A DNA stretch of 64,000 bases from Beroe forskalii. Its lineage: Eukaryota > Ctenophora > Nuda > Beroida > Beroidae. The notes under the pieces were generated by a model that was not told the DNA's origin, did no database searches, and saw only the letters and a program-made list of their open reading frames with translations. The stretch is taken from contig WFMF01000100.1 of NCBI GenBank assembly GCA_011033025.1, forward strand, positions 62,001 to 126,000, read 5' to 3'. A program made the translations under genes and the position numbers. Positions within the stretch are counted from its first letter, which is position 1; every line of letters begins with the position of its first letter. Positions 9,695-22,905 of this stretch are shown here, one piece after another.

Positions 9695-12520
9695 TGAGCT
9701 GAGAGTGCAGTGTTTCAGGTGTGATATGTGATGGCAATGGGCCGCAGGGAGGTTCAGACAAATTGGCGGGTGCTATTCTCATCGAGACGGCAATGTGTTC
9801 AATCTGTGGTAAAAATAGGCGGAATAGTGGTGGATGAGTGTAAAAAATGGAGCTCATGAATGGAAAATTTCATTTTGTCACTCAAAAATGGACATAACAA
9901 ATAACAATGTCACAATGGACAAAATGATGATGATCAATTGTTACAGCAGAGGGGTCATGAAAATGATAAAATCAGAAATACCCGATAGACATAATTATCG
10001 AAAGATGCCGGTGTCTGGTATGAAACATATGAATTTCTCAATAAACTTCATCAGAAGAACAAATAGATTTTTGACGAAGAATTAGAGAACGCTTGTCACA
10101 TCTAAACGTTACTTTATTTCTCTTTTTTAGACAGTTTACCGGGTTACGCCTCGACATTTCTTTCGAATTCCTTCCGGTTTACAGAGACAAAGAAATGCTT
10201 CATAATAACATCCTAATATTTCAGCATATAGATATCTGACGACTGACATTCATTAGATCTAGCACAAAGTCAATTTGTAGAATTGACGCAGGAATCTAAG
10301 TGATTCGGCATGAAAAATAAATTCGTTTCCTTATACGGTATGAATTCCCAAATAACAATATTTTATAAGTCTAAGGGATGCACTCGCTTCATAACTGCAT
10401 GAAATACGCTTATATATCAACATATTGACTTTTATTACTTAACTGGAAAGTGGAATCTGGATAGAATGATAAGAATAAAAGTCAGTAAAAGCTTCTTCAA
10501 CCAGTCTTTTTACGATAAAGACCGTCAGTAATTGTGGCAAATCGCTCAGAAATCTCAAGCGATTTTCGTCAAAACGCACCAATCCTAAGCAGGCAGCTAC
10601 TACAACCTACCTTCAAATATAAAGATACCAGATAGCTACACAGACGTATACCGATTACCGACATTTAGACACCGTTAGACAGTTTGCAGACAGTTTTGCA
10701 CAGATAACCGGAAGCAATATACCGCCACTGCTGTCGTCAAACGCCCAAAATCCAACATAAGCGTCACATTTTATTTCCTATCTTTAGCACTTTGACATAT
10801 CAGTGGTATTATTTTGATGAACATAATTTTAAGAAACCATATCGTCTACTTCCCCAGCCAGTCTATTTCGGAGATCATCAACATGCAAGATGATAAAATG
10901 ATAATTGAGATCAAATCTTAACTTTAAGTACTATAATCTTAGACACGATACAATGGACTTTATCAAGTAATATATACGTGCTAGACTTGGATATTATCGA
11001 GATACTACGCGTTGTGAATTAAAAACGATTACACTGTCGTGCGTTCTATTTTTAACATCCATTAATTCTAGCACGAACATAGCAGTATATTTCCTTCATA
11101 TATGTGAGAACTAAGAGAAGCGAAGTTAAGAAATGAAGAAAAACTGAGGCAGTAAAATGTAAAGTATCCTCATGGAGAGAAAAAGACCGCAGACCACATT
11201 GAGAAAAACTAAAAACATTGCAAATTTAGATTAGATGAGAGGCATTAGTACAATCACTATTGAGTAAGTTTATAGATCTAAAGACAGTATATAATTAGAA
11301 CTATCATTATTAAGTAAAACTTAATAAGTTTGGATAACGGGAGAATAAAGACCAGGAGAAGAACTTTTAAAAAACAATTTCATAAGTTCAATTCTTGGCA
11401 AAGGAAAAATCTGGATTAAAACTAAAAACATTGAAATTCTTGGCAGAGAAGGATGTCTACGACTCATGGAACGCATATTACGAGGAATGATAGGAGCAAC
11501 GTTGGATCAGGACTTTTTAAATACTCCAGAGCCTTCTTCTACGTGGGACTTAGTGGAAGTGGAAGTTGGCTCTAATACAATTCCTGGGATTGGAAGTTCA
11601 ATATATAACGTAGTCTCCTTTAGCTGCAGTGGGTATATTGACAGCTGAAATAGGGGGATGAGGGCATCTTGCCAACTTCCACTTCAGCCTGATGAACGGA
11701 GTTCTTATGCTTAGCCCAAAACGCAGGTTCTATAAGCACTGGAGCTAATCTTCTATGATGTGTCAATCGCCTCAAACCAATAAACTATTAAATGGGCATT
11801 TCGTCAACTCGTGGGAAGCGTGTTTTTGCTGTGATGATTGCATGAACAAGATGAGCACTGAGAGGTGTAATGATGAGCCAATGACACAGTTCCAATGAAT
11901 GTTTGATACCAATAACTCTACATACTCTTTATCAATCTGCGGGGGTGTACGCCATGTTGACAACACGCCTCAGATCTTCAGATCACTGCGCTATACATAA
12001 AGCATGGTAAAGAAAGCCGCCCGTATGAACTTTACATAAATAGTAAAATACCGTCCTCTACTATGGATGAAGCTTGGACTTCACATGACATGGAGTAATT
12101 AGGATGGATAGTACACTATGAGCTCAATGGACAATGCAGATTCCATAATCATAGTATTATTATCATTACAAAAGTTCATAATATCGCATTTGTTGTATAG
12201 CTGCAATAACCTGCATAAGGTAAAATATGAACCCCAGGCTTTAATTCTGTATGTCACACACTGTAAAACAAAGAATGTTCGATTTCAGCAATTCTAAACC
12301 ATGAATAATACATCATTCTCAGTCTTGTACTTTTGCAGGCTGACAGATGTCTTCTCACAGCCTAAATTGAGGCTGTGAGTACACAGCTGATAGCCCACAC
12401 AGAGGTTTTATAATCATGTTATTACATACAACTACTCTAGAGTACATAACGATTCGGCAAAGTGTTTTGTGGTATATGTGTATTCTGCGGGATGGAGAAA
12501 ATACAGCTTAAGAAAACTTG
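9695..12520. other. AT-rich noncoding stretch
   Basis: Only short chance ORFs are seen. One imperfect inverted repeat, ggaagtggaagttggc (11555-11570) against gccaacttccacttc (11671-11685), stands out. Confidence 0.6.
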
Positions 12521-12575
12521 TGGTTCGGCATCATCGCTTCACCTCTGAAAGCCGTAATGATGACTTCACTTCCAA
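12521..12575 (-). repeat. Paired-CRE palindromic element, copy 6 (degraded)
   Basis: TTCGGCATCATCGCTTCACC then GTAATGATGACTTCACTTCC keep the family order, but both CREs are mutated. Confidence 0.45.
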
Positions 12576-13264
12576 CCAAAATAATGTGGTTTGTACGGGA
12601 TCTCTGACATGAATTCAATCCTCACAAAATGTGAGCTCCAAAAGATCAAAGATTCATTCAAGCCGGAGAAACATCAAAGTTTTACTCTCCCCGCCACACA
12701 TTTAAAAATCAAAATGACATTTTAAATGGATTTTAGAATCGACCCTCACACAGAGACTTAGGACAATCGTCTTTGATTGGGAGGATTGGGAGTGGTGATG
12801 CAATATGGCAATCATTCCTTAAAAGGTAAAATAAAGGCAATTAATCTGTGATGAACATACCGACTCAGGATTTTGTTCATAATTGTAGGGTTGTTCGGCT
12901 GCAAGGATCTGCTAAGTTGGAAGAGTAAGGCGCTGGTAGTACTCTATTATAGAGACTATACGTGTACATTTTGTTCAGAAGGCTTTCAAAAAACAGTAAA
13001 TCATTTCAAATAGATCAAAACATTTGACATCCTCTGATTGCCTTTCAAACCCTCATATTTTCTGGCAAGTGGGAGGTGACAGCCTTGATAAATTACACCA
13101 GCTGAAAGTGATACCTAAATTAGAATAACACAAGCTGGAAGCGATGTACATTCGAGGAAAAGTCACGCCTTGTGTACGGTATATTCTAAGAAATTAAGAA
13201 AACCCGCCTCTTCCCCTACCTTCTACGGGAAAACATTAAACACACGATACTACACACAGGGGAG

Positions 13265-13332
13265 AAATGGGCGATTAAACGTCAGAAACACACCACTTGA
13301 ATCCATAATGATGACGTCATCGTCAGACAAAA
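13265..13332 (-). repeat. Paired-CRE palindromic element, copy 7
   Basis: AAATGGGCGATTAAACGTCA at the left end; CATAATGATGACGTCATCGTC at the right with a perfect CRE. Confidence 0.65.
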
Positions 13333-13794
13333 TATTGCGCACATACGATGTAAGGGACTTGTCACACGCCTTGTTTACAATTAGATTATACACTCTCAAG
13401 TCTTAACATACACCAATTATCAGGTGATACAGTGCTGAGTAGTGTATTCCAGGAAAATCAAATTTAACTTGTCACACTAACGCAATTACCAAAAGTTATA
13501 CACACTAACACAATTACTACAAGTTACACTCATATTTTCTGTGGGATTTGAGATTAGATTAGATTGAAATTATGAGAAAGGTAGGATCCGTGTGTAAACA
13601 CACAAATTGCAAAATCTCAAGTGTTGTAACCATAAATTCGCCTCTTTACACTCTTATACACCGGAATAATGTTATTGTGAACCTCGGTCAATAGCCTTTT
13701 ACTTGTCACTCACTATTTACTGGGTCCATCGACTGGTTTCTGGGAGCGGGAGTGGGATACACATGACAAATACGTGTAGTGTCAGGGAATTCGG

Positions 13795-13885
13795 ACGACT
13801 TCCACGTGGGATTTTCAATTAATTGTGGAATTCCAGATCCAATTCCACGTGGAAATCCCCACTCACTTCCACGTGGAATTTCCAT
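13795..13885. promoter_or_regulatory. Triple CACGTG palindrome cluster
   Basis: Three CACGTG E-boxes at 13803-13808, 13846-13851 and 13870-13875. Two sit inside the longer palindrome TTCCACGTGGAA and the first in TTCCACGTGGGA. This looks like a bHLH (USF/MYC-type) binding cluster or a small repeated palindrome. Confidence 0.5.
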
Positions 13886-14063
13886 AGCAACGCAAATATT
13901 TCTATACAGCCACAGAAAACAGAAGTCACGCGCATTGTGGTAAACACGTACAACAATAATAACCGATCTGTGGTGAATTGCCGAATCCCCGAACCAATGC
14001 CCTGCTCTCAGGCTCTAAATCAGTGGCGATGGTGAATAAGCTTACCCGTAGGATCCCGAAATT

Positions 14064-14110
14064 GTCCAATCAGCACGCGAGTCTAAGGTCAACTCGCGAG
14101 CTGATTGGTC
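14064..14110. repeat. Inverted repeat with CCAAT boxes
   Basis: Left arm GTCCAATCAGCACGCGAGT (14064-14082) pairs with right arm ACTCGCGAGCTGATTGGTC (14092-14110) across a 9-base loop, with only a few mismatches. Each arm carries a CCAAT box in opposite orientation, which could be a bidirectional NF-Y site or a hairpin. Confidence 0.65.
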
Positions 14111-14283
14111 CATGCCAAATGGACCTGTGGGTACTGGGTTAGCTAGCTTGTTTATTCATGAGATAGCTCCCCGTGATTCTGGGAAATGAATCTCTGATTT
14201 TCCATTGTGAGTGCTGCCCAGTGTAATTGCTGATAGGAACATCTCACAGGAATCTCCCAAGTAATTACACCCCACGAAGGAGA

Positions 14284-14354
14284 AAAATAGGCGGGAAAAA
14301 GGCACCAACTCACTACATTGTGCTATGATAATGACATCATTTTAACTTCCTACT
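14284..14354 (-). repeat. Paired-CRE palindromic element, copy 8
   Basis: Starts AAAAATAGGCGGG; the right core is GCTATGATAATGACATCATT (one change from the CRE). Confidence 0.65.
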
Positions 14355-14489
14355 TCTCATATCCAGGCATGTTCCTAATCATCAGAGCTATGTCAAAGTA
14401 ACAATATATACACACGTGGTGTTCTGTATAGGATAAACTGTCTGTGCTAGCAGGAGCTTCCTACAAACATTCTATATTCAGAGTGCCGA

Positions 14490-14568
14490 GTTTAGGCAAA
14501 TGAGGATGACGGCGTTATCAGGGATTAGAATGATCAAGTGCTGACGGTCGGATATTTTACTATTTTTA
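14490..14568 (+). repeat. Paired-CRE palindromic element, copy 9
   Basis: TTTAGGCAAATGAGGATGACG at the left, GTTATCAGGGATTAGAATGA in the middle and a right end reaching TTTTACTATTTTT. It lies about 140 bp from copy 8 in opposite orientation. Confidence 0.55.
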
Positions 14569-15210
14569 GCGCGCAAGTTCCGTGTAACTTCAGTGTAACT
14601 TTCGTGCTAACATCAGTGATTATAATTCGAGTTAGCGGAGATATAAAGACGATTTTATATATATCGCAAATAATCAGCCATGTGGACTGTGTTCTAGACA
14701 ACATCGGACATTCGGACAACGATTACTGCGTGCGTGTTATAACAACGTTATATTATTTAACAAGGCGCGATAAACTATCGTAAGCTTTTGACAACCCTTG
14801 ACCGAATTAGGGATTATCACTAACGTATGATTATACTTGTCGGACAAAAGATTTGATTTCTCAACTTCAAATATTCATAACATGACTGCGATTGGACTCG
14901 GCAACAATAGTTGAGCGAACCGAACAAAGAATTTATTTATTAGCTGAAACCGTGAATCGCTAACAAGAGTAAAACCTTTTCAAACGAACAAATTAAAAAC
15001 AAGTCAATATTGATCTATAACCGCTCAGCATCAGATGCATGACTTCGGCATATGAGATTCGCAATCAACAGTGATTTATAATTCAGGGCAAATTGTAGAA
15101 TATATCGATAATATGTGCCCGGCAATGAATAATGTCACAAGGCTCGGATGCTCTTATAATGTTCAATTTACGAAGCAATTTAATGCATGTGCCGCGGATG
15201 GAAATACCCC

Positions 15211-15260
15211 CATGTGATGTCACCAATTCACCCTTCTAACCCCTGATAATCCCCTCATTT
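15211..15260 (-). repeat. Paired-CRE palindromic element, copy 10 (degraded)
   Basis: GTGATGTCACCAATTCACCC then TAACCCCTGATAATCCCCTC follow the family order; the right CRE is lost. Confidence 0.5.
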
Positions 15261-16488
15261 CAACCATCCAATGTCTTGTACAGCACACAAAATAACAGCG
15301 AATATTGAAGCTCCCCACTCTCACTCGCTCCTGTTCACTGTGACCAGTTTAATATTATATGTCATTTTGTCAAGGCTTCGCCTGGTGGAGAGAATTAAAT
15401 GTCCGACGCACGACAAATACACATTAGGAGTTATTTAATGGTTAATATAGAGGGCATTTCGCATTTTACAAAGTAGTTCGCGGACGTGCAAATACGGAGA
15501 AGTCACAAATATTTTCCGTGAAAAAGACTTTCGCTTCAATCACCTGTAGCAATATTTTTTTTCGATTAGCATGCAGGAACCATCTTAACGTCCATTATCT
15601 AACTATATTCACCAATATTCACAACCGATAGGCCGCAAGACGCGAGCGAACGGTTATCCGCTCTATCTAATTTTCAGATGTAGAATTAATTTTAGATATA
15701 TCTAATAAAATTTGTCAGTTTACGCCCGTTTAACGACGCAAATCAAGAATTCATTTAATTTTAAATAAACGTTTAAACAGTAAATGCCCGTTAAAACCGG
15801 CTTAAACGCAGGTTTTCAGTAGACGACAAACGGTCGATGGGAACAGATCAAATTCTGACTTTCTGAGAATTGACGGATCCAATCACAGACTTTCAAAGGA
15901 TAGATTCAGGATATCAAAGAAAACCTGTGAATCCTGTAAAATTGGGAAATAATGCGTTCATTTTGAATGATCCGGAACCGTTTTGGAATGATTATTTCAT
16001 AGCAAAGGTAATAATATATCCGATAGATTGGTATTGAAATTGATCTGAACTGAACAGTGTAATTACATGTACGGGATCGAACAATCCTGACATAGTGACG
16101 ATTTGTCATGAAATAATTACACTGTAATGACAATGACAATGTGTGATGATCAAATAAGTTTTAAATTTTAATTGTTTCTGAATCGTTTAACAACTAATTT
16201 CAAGTTAACGAAGTGAAATTTTAAATCATAGTTCCTCATTAAGACAAGGACTGTATCTTAAATAACACAATGGGCCGGGGAATATCAAGATTCTTGAGCC
16301 AAGTACAAAACAAAAGAGATACCAGATGATCAAATATCTAAGAGTTGGATCTCAGATTATAAACAACAAAAACGCTATTACAAACGTTACATAACTCTCC
16401 ACAAATCGCCTGATTGTGTAAGAGCTCTTTGCTCTTCTCCATCAGATAGTCTCGTGATTCCAGTCTCACTGCTGCGCGCATAAAAGTA

Positions 16489-16545
16489 CTCGGCGACACG
16501 TCATCAACGCACCATTTTAAGCTATGATTATGACGTCATCTTATA
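16489..16545 (-). repeat. Paired-CRE palindromic element, copy 11
   Basis: CGGCGACACGTCATCAACGC, then CACCATTTTAAGCTATGATT and a perfect TGACGTCA. Confidence 0.7.
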
Positions 16546-17349
16546 AGATTATTTGATTTCACAACAAATGGGAGGAGGATTTTGTAAAATCCTGCATGAT
16601 ACGAGTTAGCTGCTGGCACAGAGCTCACGTGAGTTTGTAAACTGAGAGTTTAACAGAGAGTGAGGAAGAGCTCTCTGTAGAAAGTGGTGGAGGCTGGGTT
16701 CTGGAGGTGGAAGAATGAGGAATGAGGAATCATGATGAGGAAAATCTGGAGCATTTTCCACTATTTCCAGGTTATGTGGGTGATCATTGATCGTCGGAGA
16801 GACGAAAAAAGAGGAATTATCGGTGGTTGAGAGTGAAAGAATCAGGTTTTGAGCGACTTTAGTCTCACGAGACATCGTGACTGAACATGCTGCTTTTGAT
16901 TAAAAGTGCACAGTGTTTTTGAAGGAGTATTTTGGAGTAAATTTGATATCGTGCCATTATAATCAGATGCACATATTATTAAAAACACATGATGTTAAAA
17001 CACAGCGGTATTAACATCATATTTCGCTGCTCCAATAGCCTATTCAAGTATTCAGCTCCAAACGGTGCTGTGTCAGGGTGCAGTAGGAGGAACCTAAAGG
17101 AATGTTTCGGAAAAAAGAGGCGTCAAAGCAGGTCAAAATATCAGCAGTGATTTTAAAATAAAACTTAAACATAACTCCAGGCGCCTGCAGGTGCACGAAA
17201 ATTCACTTGACACCAAATCAAAAACTCTAAACTAGATCTGGCAAGATCTCAAGAAATCTGCAAATAAAACTTCAAAACAAGCAGAACAACGCAAGTGCAG
17301 CAGTGGGAAGTAGATCTCCTTCGGAACTGAAATGTTCGGTGGTCTTGGT

Positions 17350-17490
17350 GCTTGTCTGCAAAGTCAGATGGGGATCAGATGAGAGTCAAGTGAGGGTCAG
17401 CGGACAGTCAGGTGAGGGTCAGATGCAGGTCTGAGGGTCAGATGCAGGTCATATTCGGGTCAGATGTCAGTCAGATGTCCTCCAGATGCT
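17350..17490. repeat. Degenerate minisatellite, GGGTCAGATGC-like
   Basis: About a dozen imperfect 9-12 bp units of the type (g)gGTCAGATG(ca) run in tandem from roughly 17362 to 17485. Confidence 0.7.
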
Positions 17491-17663
17491 TGCTCAACAG
17501 GAAAAGTACTTCACCTCAAGGGGGAGAAAGGTGCTTGTTTCAGGGGAGACACGATGTTGCCAAGAGGAGACTTTGTGCTTGAGAGGTGTTACGGGTGCTT
17601 GTCAATTTGTGAGAGGAATGAAAATAGAGGGATAGATGGCGGATATGCTTCGTCCATACGAGA

Positions 17664-17730
17664 GATAGGCAGTTAAGATGTCGTCATTATCATAGCGCAA
17701 TTCGGTAAGTTGATGAACAGCCTATTCTTG
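17664..17730 (+). repeat. Paired-CRE palindromic element, copy 12
   Basis: GATAGGCAGTTAAGATGTCG, ATTATCATAGCGCAA, and AAGTTGATGAACAGCCTATTC: both ends and the centre are visible. Confidence 0.7.
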
Positions 17731-17735
17731 CGTGA

Positions 17736-19264
17736 GTGGTTTAAGACCTTTAAGAGAGGGGAGATGGGAAGGATATATGAACATGGTCACGCGACCATTC
17801 TCAGAAATGAGACATCAAACAGAGAGCGAGATCAGAGTATTATATTAGAACTGATAGGTCTCGATTACGTAAATTGACCAAAAGAGGGAACCATAATATT
17901 GGGGCACTTGAACGGAGTGGCTATAAATAAACATTAAACGTGGCACTGAACACTGGTCTTTGTGGTATCAGATGAACAATTGATCAAATAATGTAGGAGC
18001 AATAAAATAATGATCCTCATGGAATCTTTCAATCATACCAGCAAAGTTATTAATAATAAAACGTACGACTCAAACTTCAAAGAGCAAAAAGCAAAAATGG
18101 AACTACTGGAAGAAAATTGTTGAGATGCCACGAGCGTGTATGATTGTGTTGGGCCCTGAAAAATATCACCGTAGTTGAAGATTTGAGGCGTCCTTGATTC
18201 CAAAAAACAACAAAAACATACTGAAACATTTCAGCCAAATTCAAGATATATCATGGGACATTAAGTTTGAAAACAAGTTGGAGTTTGTTATATTGGCAAG
18301 CGTCTCGTGTTGAAAGGTATATGAGATGAGGTCACCCTGCTTTCCTGTCAACAAGTTGATGCCTTCCAGCGCTGAATAACATTTCAAGTTTAAGAGAGTT
18401 AGAATGAGGTAATGCTAATATTTAACTACTATTCATAGCAACAATATCGTGTTCATGTCGTCTGAGGATAAGTCAACACATTTTTCATTTGTTATGTAAT
18501 GTAGTGAAAAGAAATACTTATCGTAGCAAAGAGATGTTTTCATCAAGTTCTCTTATGGAGCGTAGATGAGAGATTGCAAATCAATAAAAAATCATGTTTC
18601 AGGAAAAATTGATTAATTGATAAATAAATACCAAAAATCCGATGTATCCGAGTGTCAAGAATTGACCAAGATCACTTCTGAACATTAAAATAGACGTAAC
18701 TGAGAGACATGCTCATAAATATGATTGGGATGTCCTGACTCACCTGAGACTAACACACGGCATATAAATAAACACAAACCAGCTGCATCTACTTTCCTTG
18801 TAATTATAACAGCCCTATCAGATTGTTAGTTTGTTGTGACAAAGTGCTATAAATTATGCATAGATTATATAAATATTACGAAGCCTGTTCTGTTGTAAGG
18901 AAATAAGGAATATTTATGAGCTATAAATTAACATAACTTTATAATTATTCATAACTTCTGTCTCAATAATAACAAACAGTGGAGTAATGACCAGGGAGCT
19001 GGGAATTCGGAAGACATCCATCCACAAAAACTGGGTAACCTTTTGGAGACAAAATTAAAGGGACGATTTCCGACGAGGATGAGCATGGTCGAAAAATTAA
19101 ACTACATAACTGCCAAACTGGGAATATTGGCTCCGCGACTTAAACCGAGAAATAACAGAAATAACCGATATTCCGTTTCCCACAAAGCTTTTAGAGGGAG
19201 AAAAAGCGGGAAATTATTCCATGCTAAGGACGAGAATAGGCCACCCTGACACAACCCCTCGTAC
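17736..19264. other. AT-rich noncoding stretch
   Basis: Nothing beyond short chance ORFs is seen between copies 12 and 13 of the palindromic element. Confidence 0.6.
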
Positions 19265-19280
19265 CACCAGTACACAGCAC

Positions 19281-19336
19281 TAAGTGACGACATTACCATG
19301 GGTTATAACGTTGTATCGATGACGTATTGCCACCTA
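19281..19336 (+). repeat. Paired-CRE palindromic element, copy 13
   Basis: AGTGACGACATTACCATGGG then TATCGATGACGTATTGCC. Both CREs are mutated. Confidence 0.5.
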
Positions 19337-19563
19337 CAATTAATAATTCCCCCTGTTAAATGACCACCGGGGCTGTGTCTTGGAGCTGGTTTCAAATGAC
19401 GGGGCTCTATGTTTGTGCGGGGCTCTGTGTGTTTGTATGTTTGTTCTGTGTGCGGAGCTCTGTTTGTGTGCGGAGCTCACCCGGAACCCTGATAACCGGG
19501 GTGTGTTGTAACGAGGTTAGAGTGTGTCATGAGCTACTTGGAGGGTGCCGACACAGCCACCAT

Positions 19564-19640
19564 AAATAGTAGGTGGGGATGAATGACGTCATTATCAGGG
19601 GTTAAAGTGGTGAGTTGATGACATCAGAAAGAGTATTTCT
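19564..19640 (+). repeat. Paired-CRE palindromic element, copy 14
   Basis: AAATAGTAGGTGGGGATGAA leads into a perfect TGACGTCATTATCAGGGGT, then GTGGTGAGTTGATGACATCA. Confidence 0.75.
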
Positions 19641-19784
19641 ATAGTGACCAGTCTTCAAAGTGACGGGTTAATGGGTCGGGCGGGGATTATCAAGCGAAAC
19701 GTTCATGGAATTTAAATGGGTCTGATTTGTAACGAATCATTTAATACGAGGAACTGTTTGTTTGGACACCTGACCGTGCTCCGC

Positions 19785-19836
19785 TGATTTTATTGGCTGG
19801 AGGGAGGCTGCTGATTGGCTGGCAAAGTCACGTGAC
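19785..19836 (-). promoter_or_regulatory. E-box plus two CCAAT boxes (minus-strand module)
   Basis: On the minus strand TTAGTCACGTGAC (E-box 19828-19835) is followed by GCCAGCCAATCA (CCAAT at 19814-19818) and a second CCAAT (19792-19796). The same two word-blocks occur in the 8700-8880 module in the same order, so they look like one type of promoter or enhancer unit. No clear ORF follows. Confidence 0.45.
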
Positions 19837-20304
19837 TAAACACGTATTTTACCACAACCTCCAACAGCTGCATTGACTCTTGTATAATTCATAGAACGAT
19901 CTACCATTACAAAATATAATATACAGTCCGACAAAATACAATAATGGCACAAATATAATTCAAATATTATATCGGCATGCGGACTTTTAGGTATATAATG
20001 TCTAAAAGATCGTATTTAAACGACATTAGAGTTTAGGGTGGCAAACAATGTGTCCGAAAAGTGGTTTTGAGATTAAAATCTCAGGCTTTTGGAGCGATTA
20101 TATTAGAGCTACGACTTACGTAAAACATAACAGAGCGAGATTCATACCATGAAACTACATGAAATGCTGTGATTTAAACTGAGCACATTATATATAAAAC
20201 TGTTTAGTTTAACTTCACACATATTATAACTTGAACTGTTTCGGCACAGTGACGCGGAAGCAGTCATGAGCAAAGCATTAATTATTAAACAGGTATTTAT
20301 TATA

Positions 20305-20344
20305 AGTTAAGTTGATCATGGTTGAAGTTAAGTTGATCATGGTT
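20305..20344. repeat. 21-bp tandem duplication
   Basis: agttaagttgatcatggtt occurs at 20305-20323 and again at 20326-20344. Confidence 0.8.
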
Positions 20345-21660
20345 TGTTATAAGTATGAGTATAGTTTTAGGTTTATACAGTTACAATTGCCACATCCGGT
20401 CACATACGCATATATAAAACCTTGGATTATGTAAAGTTCACGATCTTTGCGATTATAAAGGTCAGCATTTCAACCATTAGAACTCAGAAACAGAAAACAG
20501 CTGCGTTTCAGAGCAGCTGGCCATAAAAATATACAAAAATAAAATATATTGAAAAATATTAATATTTCAGAAGAAAATATAAGATCGCAATATATGTTAT
20601 TTTCAAAAATATATATTACATTTCGTGCTCCACAAAAAGCAAAGATAAAACACTGAGCTCCATGAATGGCAGGTTTCTCAATCTTTTATTCGACTTGATC
20701 ACGTGACCATAACAGGTACAATGTTTGTGTTTTAATATACTTCCTGCACAGCATGAAGAAGACTTAAGGAGACTTTATAGTACAACAACTAAAATCATAT
20801 TTAAATTGGGATATTTATGCAAAAAACCACAAATGGTTTCTCTTTCATTTCTCGCTGCACGCCAAGAGAACTGTGCAACACACGATGATGCACACAAAAC
20901 GCACGTTTTTCCTTCTGCCATGCAGAAAGCGAGGATTCATGTACGTAATCATGTGATCCGGACAACGAAAACGGAAATTTAGTTTTCTGTGAAAAAAAAA
21001 AGAAAAAAAGTTGAGTGCTAATGAATTGTTCAGTGAAAAGATTGACATGTAAAAAGTTAAGTGAAATATTTGTGAAACGGCAACTTTTTAAGAAATGCAA
21101 AACAAACGGTCATTGTTATTTATATAGGCCATGTAGCGGGTAGCCCTAGTAGTATGGTCACTTGGTCAGTATAAGCCCTAGAAGCGTATCTATTAGATAA
21201 GGAAATACTTTATATCAACAGATATCATCATTGGGCTTCGTCGCAAATCTCATGAAATATGTCTTATCAAATTCCCAGCCTAAACCCTAAAACTGCTTCG
21301 TGCCATGCTAATGATTATTTTGGTCCTTTTAAAAATATGTCCGGGTTGAAATCGATAAAACTTCCTTGATGCCTGACGTTATCGTAGTGGGAGTAATTCG
21401 TCGTACAGTCGGATGTCTAGCATTGAGCAATCCAAAATGGACAAATCACAATAAAGCTTGCAGCAGAGAGATGGGCATTGATGCAATTGATAGCTTAACT
21501 ATTGAGTGAAAATAGATTGTCTCGCGTCCCACTCATCTATATGAGTAGTGTAATGAATAGCGAATATGAATAGTGTTACCCGTTTCTCAGTAGTACAGTT
21601 GCAACTATGATCGGAGGGGCTAGAAAACATACCCAATGCGTTCCAAAATACTCAAATAGC
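20345..21660. other. AT-rich noncoding stretch
   Basis: Chance ORFs only; one E-box TCACGTGA at 20699-20706. Confidence 0.6.
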
Positions 21661-22029
21661 TTGCGGAGTAATCACTCATCGACCAATCAGAGCACCATCT
21701 GACGATCCTCTGCTCCAATCAGAGGTCGATCTGCTGATCGCCAGCTCCAGAAACCAGTGACTGTTTGTCTGGCAGCCTTCCCACAAGCTTTAAAAACAGC
21801 AGCATTTCTCAGATATAATATTATTCTTTTGCAAGACTCACGTGAAAAGACGCATATCACTACACGTCAAATCCTCCATGGCATATGAATGAGGTGATAT
21901 ATTTATCACCATTATATTTGATGTTATATTTATGCTAAAAACCACAGGTCTGCATGCGCAAGTGCAAATGATATGCGTTTCAGTGCATGTTCGCAGGTCA
22001 AACAGATGCATTATTTGCAGCAAGCAAAA

Positions 22030-22120
22030 ACACAATGGTGACGTCACGTGGTATTACTGTGACAACTAACGCGTGACCATGGCAACACCGTGACAATTGG
22101 TGCGTTGTCACGGTGACATT
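22030..22120. promoter_or_regulatory. CRE / E-box / RFX X-box cluster
   Basis: TGACGTCA (22039-22046) overlaps CACGTG (22045-22050). A sequence matching the RFX X-box rule, GTGACCATGGCAAC, sits at 22073-22086, and a near match GTTGTCACGGTGAC at 22104-22117. X-boxes commonly mark promoters of cilium genes in animals, but no ciliary gene is visible within the flanks. Confidence 0.4.
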
Positions 22121-22830
22121 TGATCATGTAACGCGTGATCAGAATCACAACGGATCACGGAGCCTGGCTTGTGGAAGTGCCCAGTAATTCCTCCGCTCTT
22201 TGATGGAGACTGTGAGACGAGCACAGATGCTAATGTTAATCAGATTAGTCAGGGACTTCATAAAGTGATTAGAAGAATCGGATGATAAGGGAACACGGAA
22301 AAGAAATATATCAAGAAATCACGCCATCAGATATAAAATATACCATCGGCGATACTTGGAGATTAATAAAGGGCGTAAAAGCAATTATGTCGTGAAATGT
22401 GATTAAATATCATGCGACACGGGGCCACCGGGGCACAACGAAAATCAGCTACAAGTTACAAAGAGATGAGCACTGAGCACGAACGTAACGAACTTCCAAA
22501 ATTGAAACTAGCAGGAGCACAATAACATGCGATTTTCTCATCTCATAATATTATCATGAGACTCGTTATTATGTCAAAATATTCAATATGTTTATTACAA
22601 GTCTATATTTACTCCTCACACATACAGGATCCACACAGGATCTCAGAAAGCAGATGGTGGACGAATATAAATCTGCCTATGGCAGGACAAACGGAAAGCG
22701 CAGCGGATTTTAATTATAACATACTCAGGGAGATCTGTTTAGTACCAGCACGTTTTCAAGAAACAATTAGATAATTGACCAATCAGGAATCCGCTCTGTC
22801 CTCCTCACATTTAATCGCCACGCAAGAAAA

Positions 22831-22905
22831 AGTATGTGGTTCAGCGTCATCAATTCACCATTTGAATATCCATGATAATGACGTCACTCTCAGTTGCCTA
22901 TCATT
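22831..22905 (-). repeat. Paired-CRE palindromic element, copy 15
   Basis: TTCAGCGTCATCAATTCACC, CCATGATAATGACGTCACTC, CAGTTGCCTA: near consensus with one perfect CRE. Confidence 0.8.
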
